Assembly (NCBI GenBank): GCA_027922465.2
Contig: BQMF02000159.1
Span: forward strand, 248,001-312,000
Length of the DNA: 64,000 nucleotides
From: Turritopsis dohrnii
Lineage: Eukaryota > Cnidaria > Hydrozoa > Anthoathecata > Oceaniidae
Reading direction: 5' to 3'
Part shown: positions 33,603 to 45,443 of the stretch, in pieces
Position numbering within the stretch: position 1 is the stretch's first letter
Layout: each line of letters starts with the position of its first letter
Program-made: the position numbers and the translations under genes
Notes under the pieces: model-generated
Seen by the model: the letters and a program-made list of their open reading frames with translations, nothing else
Told to the model about the DNA's origin: nothing
Database searches by the model: none

Positions 33603-36503
33603 TTGCGGAGTGTAGCTTTTTAGCGGAACGGAGCTCATTTGGCAAGATCAAATATTGTCATCAAAATACTAACAGAGAGATGCGTTCGGTTGCCGTCAAT
33701 CGCTGAAATTTCTTACAGTGCATACTAAAAATCAAAATTTTCTCGCTTACCTTTAATTTTCGCAAATTGTGATATAGATATTTATATGATTGATCAAGTC
33801 CAAAAGTGTTCAGTGTATTGCCTTAGGGCAAAATTGTCGATCTATACGGTAGCGGGCAGGCCAAAGTGGTTGCATTTAGAGTCAAGTAGACATTTTTTCC
33901 CCGGGAATGCTGCTCTGAATGCTCTGAGGTTTGTTATGAAATTCAAATTGGGAAACTGGGAATATACCTCCTATCCTTTACGATAACATTCATTGTAAGT
34001 TGAACATTTATAGATGAGAATATTGCTTGTTAATACTTTTGAAAATTTAAATTCAGATCAAAGCTTCTGAATGTTGTGCATCTATCTCACAAGCTGTGTA
34101 ATCTGAGCTCTGAGGAGACTTGATAGAGGGATGGAGGAAAAAGAAAAAACTGTTATTTCTTCTCCATTCCTTTTACTACTATCTTTAAGCAATGTTTATT
34201 CAACTTGATGTTGTATTTTGATCCACTTAACTGTGTTTTTATTACCACACACAACACATAAACATAACAAGACAAAAGTCCAAATGATGATGCTAAAATT
34301 TAATGTATGATGTTTTTGTTTGCTCGCTTCTTATTGCGCAGTGACACCATTTGTTGCCCCACAAAATTTTATTCATAATAGGTCCTTTAAGAGATTTACC
34401 CATTTTGAATTCTTATTGCAAGCTTATTATTGTCCATGGGAAATGATTTGCATGTTTCGTATGTAACTTCACGCTGAAGAGAGAGAATGTAGTAGTGGTA
34501 AGTGTGTGAAGAAAAAAGTGGCTTTGATAATTTCTAATGTCTGAATTAATGAGACATCAAAATAGTAAACATCATCATGGAATTTGTCTATTTAAAATAG
34601 TACAGTGTTATCAAATTAGACTGCTCAACAACAAAAAATGTATATAGACAATATTTTATCCATCTATACTGAAAAATATTCTATGATTTTGAATTCTAGT
34701 CAACTCTGTTGTAGTATTTACATTTAGTACGTATGTCTGGGTGAAACTTTATAACTTTGAGAAAAATAACTGAAGGTAAAATAGTTATATATACAGCTTA
34801 CAAATTCTTTGATTGGATTAGATAATTAAAAATAAACGACAATGAAGAAGAGCTAAGAAACAAATCAGTTATATATATATACATGTTATATATATACTTG
34901 AGTTATTTCTAAAAATATAATTATAGTTACGTAATAATTATAATAACATATATAATTAAATATATGTGAAATATAAATGATTTTACTTACTTTCAGTATT
35001 GTGAATGGAAAATTTATGCTCTTAATAATTTCTTGGTTGGTTTTACTATTTCAGGTGTATTATAAGGCATTATCAAGAGTAATTGATATCAATTTATGAA
35101 TCAAGACGAATCACTATTATATGGTCGTGGAACATCTGGTATATGTACTTGAAACAATGGAACTGCTGAACCAAGACAGGAGTAACAAATGTGACGTGTC
35201 TGGCATTTCCAGCATGTAGTTAGAGACATTCAAAATGTTTTTTATCGTTCATTTGAAAGGAACATGTGATGGATTCAAGAATCTTTTATGTAAATTGAAT
35301 TTTGTTGATTGACATTGCAACATAAAACCGGATGTTGCTGATTATCTGGGTTAAGTTACCTGAACATTTTACCAAAGTTTAGAAGATGCCTTATGTATTT
35401 CTTGTTGGTTTTACTTCCTAGTGCTTCTTTATGCTTTGAAAAAGCTATTTATTTAAGAATAGGCCATCTTTATTCATGCTCATCTTGTCACTATGAGTGT
35501 CAGAAATTTTTTAAATCTGTACTTATGCATAAAAGAACTGGAAATTATTGATTCATAAAGCATTTTGTTTTCCTTCTCTTTTCTATCTCCATCCCACATT
35601 GACCAAATCCTTGAATACACATTATCAGACTATCAAACCTGACTTGAGATTTTATATTGTGACATTACTTGATATTAAGTTTTTCATAACTGAAAATTGC
35701 TAATGGGCCAATTTTTGATAATTTTCAACAAATTACCACATCAAAACGAGGCAAGGGAGCACAGTTTGGTATTTGGACATTTAAAGTAATAAGTTCTTTG
35801 AATCGCAATATAACTAATATTGATAGGATACATTTCAAGAAAACTAACAAAAATTACATAATATTCTTGCATATTCCTTATCCCAAAAAGGAAATAGCGC
35901 CCTTTCAGTTATGGATAATAGCGCCCTTTTCAGTCATGGATGCGTATTCATGTATTCAACTCGCTCTTCGGACTTTGTTGTCGTCGACGAAGGTATCAAC
36001 AGCCCTTCGAAATATTGCTGAAAATTTAAAACGATAGAGTATTTTTCCGTAAAATGATGTATCTAAATTTACTCTTCGAAGATGACTCTGAAACAACACA
36101 TTATTGTGAATGAATATCCGGCTTTCACGCATTCGATATTTTCGCTGGCGAACGGGTGATTCCACGCACCCACTCCGCAAACCTTATATATATTGATGCG
36201 CTTTTGAGAATTGTATCTATACGGGGAAGATCATACTTCTCCGTCGTAGATATTCTTAAGTAAACTCGCCAAACAAAAACATGGACAAGTGAAAGTACGG
36301 AATCCTACACCATTTAGCATCTACCGATAAGATGGCGTACTACTTTACTGAAAACTAGCCTCTAATCTTATCTACCTTAGCTAGGCCAGAGTTCAATACT
36401 GAACTGCGGCTATAAAAGTGAACGAAAAGAAGGAGGAGGAGAAGGAGGAGAAGGAAATGCCGGTTTTAACATATATTTCGCCCTACGGGGAAATATATAA
36501 AAA
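33603..36503 (+). mobile_element. Dispersed repeat R2, left copy
   Basis: It runs from TTTTTGCGGAGTGTAGCTTT to GGTTTTAACATATATTTCGC then CCTACGGGGAAATATATA. It matches 39.77-42.50 kb in inverted orientation at many points: GCAAGATCAAATATTGTCAT, GGGTGAAACTTTATAAC, TTTTACTATTTCAGGTGTAT and GCGAACGGGTGATT. The GGGGAAATATAT end and the adjoining ~150 bases are those of R1's 5' end. No conserved ORF was found. Confidence 0.65.
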
Positions 36504-36504
36504 C

Positions 36505-36986
36505 AAGAAAAAAATGTAAGAAGGTTTTATTGATCATTATCACACCAGGTTTGGAAGACAAAGAAGGAAAAACACAAAGAACGACAATTTTTTAGGCTTT
36601 CTTGGATACACAGAAATCCAATTAAAATCTTTTTAAGGCAAGATCTGCCAAAAATCAGTGCATTGAATAAAATTTATCGAACGAAAGATTATTTAGAGCT
36701 AAAACATATACAAAAATAAAATGTTGTTGGCAAAATTTCAGATTTCAAGCTGTGCTTCAAAATCCTTGTCGTTCACTTCACTAAAACAGCACAGAAGTAA
36801 TATGAAAAATGTCAAAGCAATTTTAGCATACGAACTTCCTAAATAACATAGTATAATATAATAATAAATTAGGATAGAGATACGAAAAAACATTCCACTT
36901 ACAGTACCATGCTTTGAAACGGGAAAAAAAGCAAAGTCAGCTAATTAATTGTATTCCACCGTGTAACGTCAACACGAAAGTTGGAA

Positions 36987-37043
<57 letters not shown>

Positions 37044-37122
37044 GAACAAAATCGGAACTGACATTCGCCTATCTCGTGAAACTACTATGCCTACTCGCTC
37101 GCTTACGCTCGCTGCGGGGGCA
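36505..37122. mobile_element. GCCCCCGC-end element, right part only
   Basis: It follows the 11.41-12.54 kb copy from AAGAAGGTTTTATTGATCAT to the right end CTCGCTGCGGGGGCAA. It abuts R2 directly. An ATG triplet tract has expanded inside it. Confidence 0.6.
36988..37041. repeat. (ATG)18 microsatellite
   Basis: Eighteen perfect ATG units sit where the 12.45 kb copy has only GATGATGAAC. The expansion arose after the two copies split. Confidence 0.95.
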
Positions 37123-37565
37123 ATAAACAAAGATGAATGTGAATTTAGATTCAATATTTTATTCACACATATCTCTACTCTACTCTAGAAATATTTGTAA
37201 ATTTTAGGAAAAAGAAAATAATTCCCATGATTTTTTTGTATTATCTTTTGCCTTGCTTAACTCTGAACTTTGGCATTTTACTCACAGTTGTTGATGTTAT
37301 CTTGATTACTTTCAAAACTTGTTATGCATTTTAAACATGGTACCCTGGTCGTGATCAAAAACTACAGAGTTTGCTTACTTAAGTTAACTATATTTTTTGT
37401 GATTTTTAAATATTATTAGATATATACAATTACCTTGAGATATTTTGGTGATGATGACTGTTTGTATAGCTATCTGTTTTGCTAGCTTTATTTTGAAAAA
37501 TTCATCAGTGAGTTTGTTAGGGGCCCGTACATCTTTAATACTTCACAGCTTAACTCCGCATTTTA

Positions 37566-37639
37566 CAGTGATCACCCTCTATTGTTAAAAGCGTTATAAA
37601 AGCAGTGATCACCCTCTGTTGTTAAAAGCGTTATAAAAG
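37566..37639. repeat. Tandem duplication, 37 bp x 2
   Basis: CAGTGATCACCCTCT..TTGTTAAAAGCGTTATAAAAG occurs twice in a row with one base difference, just upstream of the LINE remnant. Confidence 0.9.
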
Positions 37640-37649
37640 CATATAAAAT

Positions 37650-38378
37650 TTATACAATGATGATTATGCCAGTATTGACCTATCGTGGCACTGTCAAACT
37701 GTCTTACAATCGTACACAACAGACTAAATTTGAGTCGATCGAAAGTCGAGCAAACCAAATCATCGGTCGATCTGTTCCGAAAATCATAAATTCCATACAG
37801 AAGGAAGCTCTCGTTATTGTGAAGAAGTGTTTGGATAACGATATGTGCTCAAATTTTAATCAGTATTTTAGTATCAAGCGTCACTCAAGGAATACTAGAA
37901 ACTGTGGTTATTATATAGACTTGCCGAAAGTTAGACTTGAGATTGGAAAGGAATCATTTTATTATTCTGGTGCTAAATTATTCAATGAATTACCACTAAA
38001 TGTCAGAAAATGTTTAATTTTTAATGATTATCACTCCCAGTTGCAAATTTATTATAGGATTTAGTTTGTTGTAGGTTCTTATGTGCACACTACTTTTGTT
38101 GCCTATGAATTCCTCAGATACTTTATCACCTTCTTGCTATTTCTTATTTATGGCACAGTTTGAATCTTTCTTCTCGTTTTACAAGAAAGTGTGTTTTTAT
38201 CTATTTAGTGTGTATATATGTAATTTTATTGCTTCTATTTTGCTTTCTAATATTACTAACATTTAACAGGAGAAACATTGATAACAGTTGTGTATATATG
38301 TATATATTATCCACAGCTGAAGTTTTATGCCTGTATAAATATTCTTTAAATAAATAAAATAAAATAATAAAAAAAAAG
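37650..38378 (+). pseudogene. LINE ORF2 C-terminus with A-rich tail
   Basis: The frame 37657-38064 reads MPVLTYRGTVKLSYN, RANQIIGRSVPKIINS, CSNFNQYFSIKRHSRNTRN and KESFYYSGAKLFNELPLNVR, the C-terminal domain of a LINE reverse transcriptase of a different subfamily from the one at the left edge. About 300 bases of 3' untranslated sequence follow, ending in an AAATAAATAAAATAAAATAA tail. It is 5'-truncated, so it has no catalytic domain. Confidence 0.75.
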
Positions 38379-39765
38379 ATCAAGGATGAATATTTAAAGG
38401 AAACATTTCCTTATTGCAATTCTGCGCATTCACTGATGTTTCAGATGTAACTGATAGGTTTATTTTACGTGGAAGCAAACTGAAATTGTATAGAAAAAAT
38501 TTAGTGTTCTTTCTTATGTTTGCTTGGACTTTCATCAATCATTAGTCTCCCTATCCATTCACATTATTCAACATGTAGATCAGTGCAAAACAAAGTGTTG
38601 TTTGACCAGTTAAGTTAGCCTTGTAACCTGAAAGAGTTACCCTCTAATCTCCCAATCCATGTTTTGTTTTAAGGAGACCTCATTGTTTTTCCTCATAATC
38701 GTTATGCTCCATTGGTTCTTGGTTTTCTGTGTAAAAGTCTGGTTCCTTTATAGTAATCCTGTGTTTTTCTTAAAACATATGGACGGTCATTTCTGTTAAA
38801 AAGGCTAGATGCTTATTCTTTATCGTGTTATTCCTCAAGTACAAATAGTGCTTATATTCTGTTTTTACAGCTTATGCGGCATCTTCAGGTTAAAAAATAT
38901 TCAGATTGAAATCTTACTTATATACAGCTCAATAATTGCTTGTATTTACAATAAAAAGACATAAAACAATTGAGATGAAAAGAAATGAAAATTAGCAATA
39001 AGTACCCAGGAGATCAAAGTGATAGGAACATAAAAAAAGAGAGACTGCATAAATGTAATAAACTGTTTGTTTTGTGTGCTTTTTGATAAGAAAGTTAATA
39101 AGTTTTGGTCAACATCACGAGAAATGTACACTGAACATGTTGCATGGCTTCAGCTGTCCTGCTTATAGTCATCTCCATTATAGCTTGGAGTTCTGCTTTA
39201 GTATGTATGGACTGTATATGTACAACAATAGATGGAATTACTTATGATTGCTAGTTTGAATATTGTCATGATTATTATCTATCTCCATAAATGATATGAT
39301 TGATTTGCATTTACTTGCATTTGCATTTCTCCTTTTGGGATTCAGAATCCAATAACTTACCTTCACAAGGTCTACCCTGTTAAATTAAATCTCTGGAATT
39401 TAAGTAAGATTTCATGAACTCATGTATTTTATTTAGAGATTAAAAAATCAGTTTATTGAATGGCTAGAGGAAAGATTTACTATAATCCAAATTACCATAA
39501 TGTAACATATCTTAATTTTGAATTTTTCATTTTCTGTCTTTTTAGAAACAGCAACATCAACAGCATGAACACCTACTGCTGCAGCAACAAACAGCAAATT
39601 AATTTAATTAAGTCTGGAATTGGAACTTTCTTGAAAGTGAGCATGCTAGGAAGTTTTTCGTACAATAGAAGGAACATGTTATCGTCCATTTTATTGGATA
39701 TAGAAGACTATTTTTATGATGTTGTACATAAAAGATTTTGACATTTTATATGTTGTAATTTATTT
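38379..39765. other. No supported gene
   Basis: AT-rich DNA between the LINE tail and the right R2 copy. Short open frames are not convincing and no splice-supported exon was found. Confidence 0.4.
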
Positions 39766-42499
39766 TTTTATATATTTCCCCATAGGGCGAAATATATGTT
39801 AAAACCGGCATTTTCTTCTCCTCCTTCTCCTTTTCGTTCACTTTTATAGCCGCGGTTCAGTATTGAATTTTCGGCTACCCATAGTAGATAAGAATAGAGG
39901 CTAGTGTACCGTGCAAACTTTTATCAATATATATAATGTTTGCGGAGTGGGTGCGTGTAATCACCCGTTCGCCAGCGAAAATATGGAATGCGTGAAAGCC
40001 GGATTTTCATTCACAAAGACAAACCGAGCGAGTTAAATTCGTAACTGTGTGCGTGAATGCGTATCCATATCAAACCAAAATAATGTTACTTTTGTTGGCA
40101 AAATAATTAATGCAATGTAAGCCTATCAATACAATGTACTTTTGCGTTATATTGCTATTAATAATACTCCCGTATATTATTTCAAATGTCGAAATTTTAC
40201 CAAACCGTACTCCCGCCTCGTTTTGATGTGGTAATTTGATGAAAATTACACAATTAGCCCATAGCAACTTTCATGTATGAAGAACTTATTATCAAGTATA
40301 TAACTAGCATATCAAAATATAAATAGTCAAAATGTGGTTGGGTTTAATAGTCTGATAGTGCTTTTTTTTTAAGAATTTGATAATGTGAACGTGAGATGGA
40401 GATGGAAAAGAGAAGGAATAACAAAATAAAATAAAATACTTAATGAATCAATAATATTCAGTTCTTTCATACATAAGTACAGATTCAAAAATTTTTGACA
40501 CTCACAGTTGTAAAAGTATCCTGCGTAATTAAATAAATCAGGAAGAACAACAAAATGTTAAAATTATTTTTAACGAAGCTTTTCGTAAGTAAAACTCTTA
40601 CATCGTCAGGTAATCCTGCGTAAATAGTAGATATACACACTCAAATATTATCAAATAAAGAAGACCAGGAAGTTGAAACCAACAAGAAATACAACAGGCA
40701 TATTCCAAACTTTTTCCAAAAATGTTTACATTAACCCAGAGATGACAATCAACATTCAGTTAATTGAAACTTTAAAAGTCAAAGAAAATTCAATTTAAAA
40801 CATGCTTTAATGTGTCGTTCCTTTCAAATGAATTGTCACTGAAGATATCTTTGAATGAATGCTTCCGGAGTATTATTTTTTAACACATGGCTGTTAATGC
40901 TCAACACTTCACTTTGACATTAGTTACTCCTATCTTTGGTTCAGCCCTTCCATTTCAAGTGTACGAGATGTCCAACAATTATACATTTCCTCTTCATTCA
41001 TACATTGATAATGTGATATATATACACCTGAAATAGTAAAACAACATATTAATTAATAAGAACATAAAATTTCCCATTCACAAAATGATAGTAATAAGTT
41101 ATTAATGTGATTTTTCCTAAGTAAATCATTTTATGTAATGTTATATTATTAGAATGAACCCAAGTAGTAACACAAAGGCGTACAGTTATAGAAAAACCAA
41201 TTTATTGATTTACTTTTCAGTTATCTAATTCATTTAAAGAATTTTGAAAATTACATTATCATTAGACAAAAACATGTTATAAAGTTTCACCTGCCCAAAT
41301 GTTATAAATTCTAACACTACAATGTAGTTGCTGTATATTGAATAGCAAATCAGACAATAATTTTCTGCCATTACAGGTAGGTAATGTTGCTTACATTTTT
41401 TTATTGTAAAGCAGTTCAATTTGATAATAATAACTGTACAACAGTGTATTATAACCTGAAGATGTAAGAGATACTTACGAAAAGTTTCGTAAAATAAATT
41501 AATAATTGAATGTTCATGTTTTTATTATTAAAAAACTTATGGTTAATAAAATACCTAATAGATTGATTATTTACCCAAAGTGACACAGATTTTACCCTTT
41601 CAAATTCCATTATGATGTATGCAGTTTTGATTTTTGCTGCTGAGTGGATTACATTAGAAATAATCAAGGTCAATTTTTTTCTGTATATATATTATCCTAC
41701 TACCCCAAACAGAGGGTAAAGCCTAATGCGCTACATTTCCAACTAGCCTTAAGAATTCAAAATCTCTAAGAACCAATTACCAAAATTTTGTGGTGTAAAA
41801 GTGGTCTCATTGCATGCAGCAAATGATGTTGTGTGACTAGTTCGGTCTGTTGTGTGGAAATAAACTCTTTCTTGTGCCAGTGGTTCAAAAAACACAAAAG
41901 GCTAAATAAAAATAGCTGAAACGTAGAAGCAAAAGGAATGGATAAGAAATACGTTTGGATCGTATGGATATTCCTACTAGCACACAGCACAGCTGTAAGC
42001 ACATTGATGCTCAGTCAACAAATAATTTTAGTGTACTTTAAAAAGTATAGAAACCTTACTTCTAGAATATAAGAGATTGTCAAAAAGGTCAACAAACAAT
42101 CTATTCCCATCCTCAACTTACATTGAAGGTATTGGTTTCCCAGAAACAAACCTCAAAGCAAAGCCTTCCCGGGGAAAGGGGAAAAATGTCTACTTAACTC
42201 TAACTAAGAATGACAACTTTGCATTTTGGTAAGCAGTCCATGTACCGTAGAAACGGGAAAATTTGCCTAAAAGCCATACTTTGAAAATTTTTTTGCTCGC
42301 GCATTCAAGGTGTTATCTGAGTGAATTCTACTTGGGAAATCTGATGTAAGTGAGCCAAATTGCACTTTTTGTATGACCCTGTAGGAGGTTTCATCGAGTT
42401 ACGGCAGCCGAAATGCATCTCTCTGTTAGTATTTTGATGACAATATTTGATCTTGCCAAATGAGCTCCGTTCCGCTAAAAAGCTACACTCCGCAAAAAT
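39766..42499 (-). mobile_element. Dispersed repeat R2, right copy (inverted)
   Basis: It begins TATATTTCCCCATAGGGCGA and ends CTACACTCCGCAAAAA, the mirror image of the left copy, with many small insertions and deletions. R1 copy D begins at the next base. Confidence 0.65.
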
Positions 42500-43157
42500 G
42501 ATTCAATAGATAAAACGTTAAATGATGGAAATAAATCGTTTTATTTCTTAAAAAGTTTTGTAAAACTTTTGAATGAATGTGTAAAAAACAGAAAAACATC
42601 TGATATTGATGTTTGATGTTTTGTTTTTGTTGAAAACAATATGTGTTATTTATGATGATTGGTAGTTAAATGCTTGGAACAACAAACCATTGAAGCTGTG
42701 ATTTCAGTGCAAAGGTGAAAATTCATTATCAATAGCCAAGGTGAAGATTTATTTATGTAGCCCAACCGAACTGAAAGCACGATGATAATACACCCATAAA
42801 AGGAAACCCTTTTCATGTGGAGAACAACCAGTTCAACCATTTAATTCAAAGAGTACATACAAAAACAGCAAGTAAATATATGATGTCGTATATCCAAGAA
42901 GAAGTTCAGAAAACCAATTACGTATATATATATAATGTTTTAATACACAGAGGATTGAGACAAATCTTGAAATTGAAAGAATGCTGGTCGAGTGTGCTTC
43001 TCTGGATAGTTGTTTAATTCAACAACAGAAACATAGTTTACTATGAAGTATATATATGGTTTTGCATCAGTATACATTTGATGCTGTATATCATATTTTA
43101 TTTTGCAAAATTAAATATATGACTGTCAATTTTCCTTTTACGAACAACGAACATAAG
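42497..43157 (+). repeat. Dispersed repeat R1, copy D (5' body only)
   Basis: ATGATTCAATAGATAAAACG, GTTAAATGATGGAAATAAAT and TACGAACAACGAACATAA follow copy B. The copy stops where the transposon nest at 43161 starts; a later R1 terminal piece lies at 45048. Confidence 0.65.
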
Positions 43158-43335
43158 TTAAAGTCACTTAGGTCGCATATTTCTCGTGTTTACAAGCTTG
43201 TACGGATTTGATGAAAACCGGGGGTGATAGTTTTTGCAACTACGAAGGTAATTAACATTTAATATAATTGGGAATAGACATAATGACTACGTGAGCATTT
43301 AACTTTGTATGTTTATTGCATTCATTTGTACTGTA

Positions 43336-44159
43336 CAGTGTGTCCCAGAGAATTTCGGTCTGAGATTTTAACAGCTCATAACTTTTCACACATATATCAG
43401 ATTTCAGCAATTTTTACACCATTCGATAGGATTTTATTCATAGATTTTAAACATATACATTTTGTTCTCCAAAACCTTTTAGTTTGGAAAGAAATAAGGA
43501 TTTTACCATGAAAAAATCCAATTATCTTCTTAATGGTTAATTAACACATCTTTCAATAACATCTATCAAAGGTCATTATCAAAAACAATATCAAAGTCAA
43601 GTGACTGTAAAACACGAGCAAAACTTTAAGCTGTCTCAACATGTCCCCCGTTTCTCTTGACACAGCGATTTGCTGTTGCTGTCATAAAGAGTGGCGAATA
43701 AAATTTTGATTTTGTCTAAGATTATTTGCTGCGTCAACTTTTTTACTTTTCAACTCTGATAGACTCTGGATCTCAGTGGAGAAAAGTTTTTGCAGCAACT
43801 AAAGATTGCTCATATGATGTCAAAAAATTTTTGTAGAAGCCCCCGTCTCACAATTTTTAACTTTGTGATGAGATTATAATTTTAGTGTGTTCAACAACAC
43901 CACGACAAGTTCTTAATAAACAAAAGAATAATTGCACGTGGAAACTTACTTTTATTAACCATTAAGGAGTTAATGACCGTGACAGTTTAAAGAAATCCTT
44001 ATAACTGCAAAGGTATTGGACTAAATTATTTAAAAAAGAGGTTTTTAAAATCCTTGAAAGAAATGCTATCGAATGATGTAAAAATCTCTAAAATCTGATA
44101 TATGTGTGAAAAGTTATAGCTTGTTATAATCTCAGACCGAAATTCTCTGGGACACACTG
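43336..44159. mobile_element. Long-TIR (foldback-like) element with TA duplication, nested
   Basis: The ends are CAGTGTGTCCCAGAGAATTT and its inverse, flanked by TA at 43334-43335 and 44160-44161. The inverted arms stay similar for more than 120 bases (CGGTCTGAGATT, CTTTTCACACATATATCAGA), with further inverted matches deeper in. A TA target and long arms fit a Tc1/mariner-type non-autonomous element. No transposase is present. Confidence 0.75.
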
Positions 44160-44326
44160 TAAAAGTATCCCTTTGGGGTTAATACAAAAATTTATGATTT
44201 ATGCACGGGGAGTTTAATTGTATAATTATTCTGTTGAATAGAGCCGTTTAGTGGAAAGATCATTGCTTACCCCCAGAAAATTAATGAAATCATAACAGAG
44301 TGAATATGTTAAAATGTGCGACCTAA

Positions 44327-44726
44327 GGGGCTGATTACATGATCCGGGTTAGCCGGGAAGAACTTTCATCCCGCCTTGCCGAGATGAATTTCAACTCAGT
44401 GTTATATGCAAAATTTTCATCTCATTTAGGCTGGACGGGACAAAGCCAAACCTGTCTTTAAAAGAGGAAACGATACTTTTGACAAACTACACATGCTCAA
44501 ACCTCAAACTTGTCCGGTTGATCGGGATGAAGCGATTACATGGGAAAATTTCATCCTGCCTAACCAAGATCCCGGCTCTTAATACCCGAGATCTCGGTTA
44601 GGCGGGATGAAAATTTTATCATGTAATCGCTATGGGAAATTTATGATGATTTGACCAGGATGCCAAGACTTCGGCAAGGAGGGATGAAATTTCGTCCCGG
44701 CTAACTGGGATCATGTAATCAGCCCC
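44327..44726. mobile_element. Harbinger-like MITE with TAA duplication, nested
   Basis: Ends GGGGCTGATTACATGATCC and its inverse, extending about 50 bases with few mismatches, are flanked by TAA at 44324-44326 and 44727-44729. A second inner palindrome (ATTTCATCCTGCCTAACC against GGTTAGGCGGGATGAAA) sits at its centre. It landed inside the right terminal repeat of the outer element. Confidence 0.8.
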
Positions 44727-44739
44727 TAAGTGACTTTAA

Positions 44740-45047
44740 GGGATTATATTTTACTTTTTTGTAAAATTATTTTGCCTTTTGAACGATCAAAGATTGAAGT
44801 TTGACTCACAAAAACCTGAGCTCTTTGGCTCTTTTCTATAAAAAACTCTTTCTTTTCATCTTCGTTCTTCTTCTTCCATTTTCATTATTCTTCCAAATTT
44901 TATCATGAAAAAGTGCTTAAGCTCGACACAGCGCAAAAAAAAACTTTTTGAAATATCTCATAACCTTCAAATTTGCCAAGCATTTATAAAATCTGTGCAA
45001 GTTCACTTGAAACGTACTTTAGTAAGGACAGCGTTTTTATCTGAGTA
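44740..45047. other. No supported gene
   Basis: AT-rich sequence between the nest and the R1 terminal piece. A short frame from 44905 has no recognisable domain. Confidence 0.3.
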
Positions 45048-45182
45048 TCAGGTTGATGGTAGTTATACTGTAATTATTTTATCACACATTTTTCTCATGG
45101 TTATCAATGTTTACTGATATTATTGACAAAAATTTCGCAACTTTGGGGAAATATATAGTCGCATTTTTGCGAATCTTGTTTG
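45048..45182 (+). repeat. R1 3'-terminal module
   Basis: The text from TATCAGGTTGATGGTAGTTA through GGGGAAATATATAGTCGCAT and TTTTGCGAATCTTGT equals the end of copy B. It may be the far end of copy D with the middle lost, or a separate fragment. Confidence 0.7.
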
Positions 45183-45443
45183 TATTAATATCGAATAAAG
45201 TTTTAAAATTTTTGCTTCTATCCTTATGGCTCTGTGGTTGCAATGCCTAGTGAAAGGTAATTTTGGTATCTGGGGTTCACCGTAACTAACTGCGGCAGAA
45301 CTCGTCTGTTAAAATGATCGCACATTTTCGGACGACATTTTTCCGTATATGGGGTTGTCCCGAATAAAAACGGGAATCGGAATACTTATTGGAATCCGAA
45401 AAGTTGAGCTGTACCTACAAAATGTTTATGCGTTCGCACGTAA

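Larger units (their letters stand above)
43161..44736. mobile_element. Outer element of a transposon nest
   Basis: The inverted ends are AAGTCACTTAGGTCGCA at the left and TGCGACC-TAAGTGACTT at the right, the right one split by a later insertion. Flanks are TTAA/TTAA-like (TTA|AAGTCAC and GTGACTT|TAA), which fits either a TA or a TTAA target. It contains two other elements. Confidence 0.65.

Noticed and set aside
36988..37188. ORF starting with 18 methionines
   Set aside because: It is the (ATG)18 microsatellite read in frame, inside a transposon fragment.
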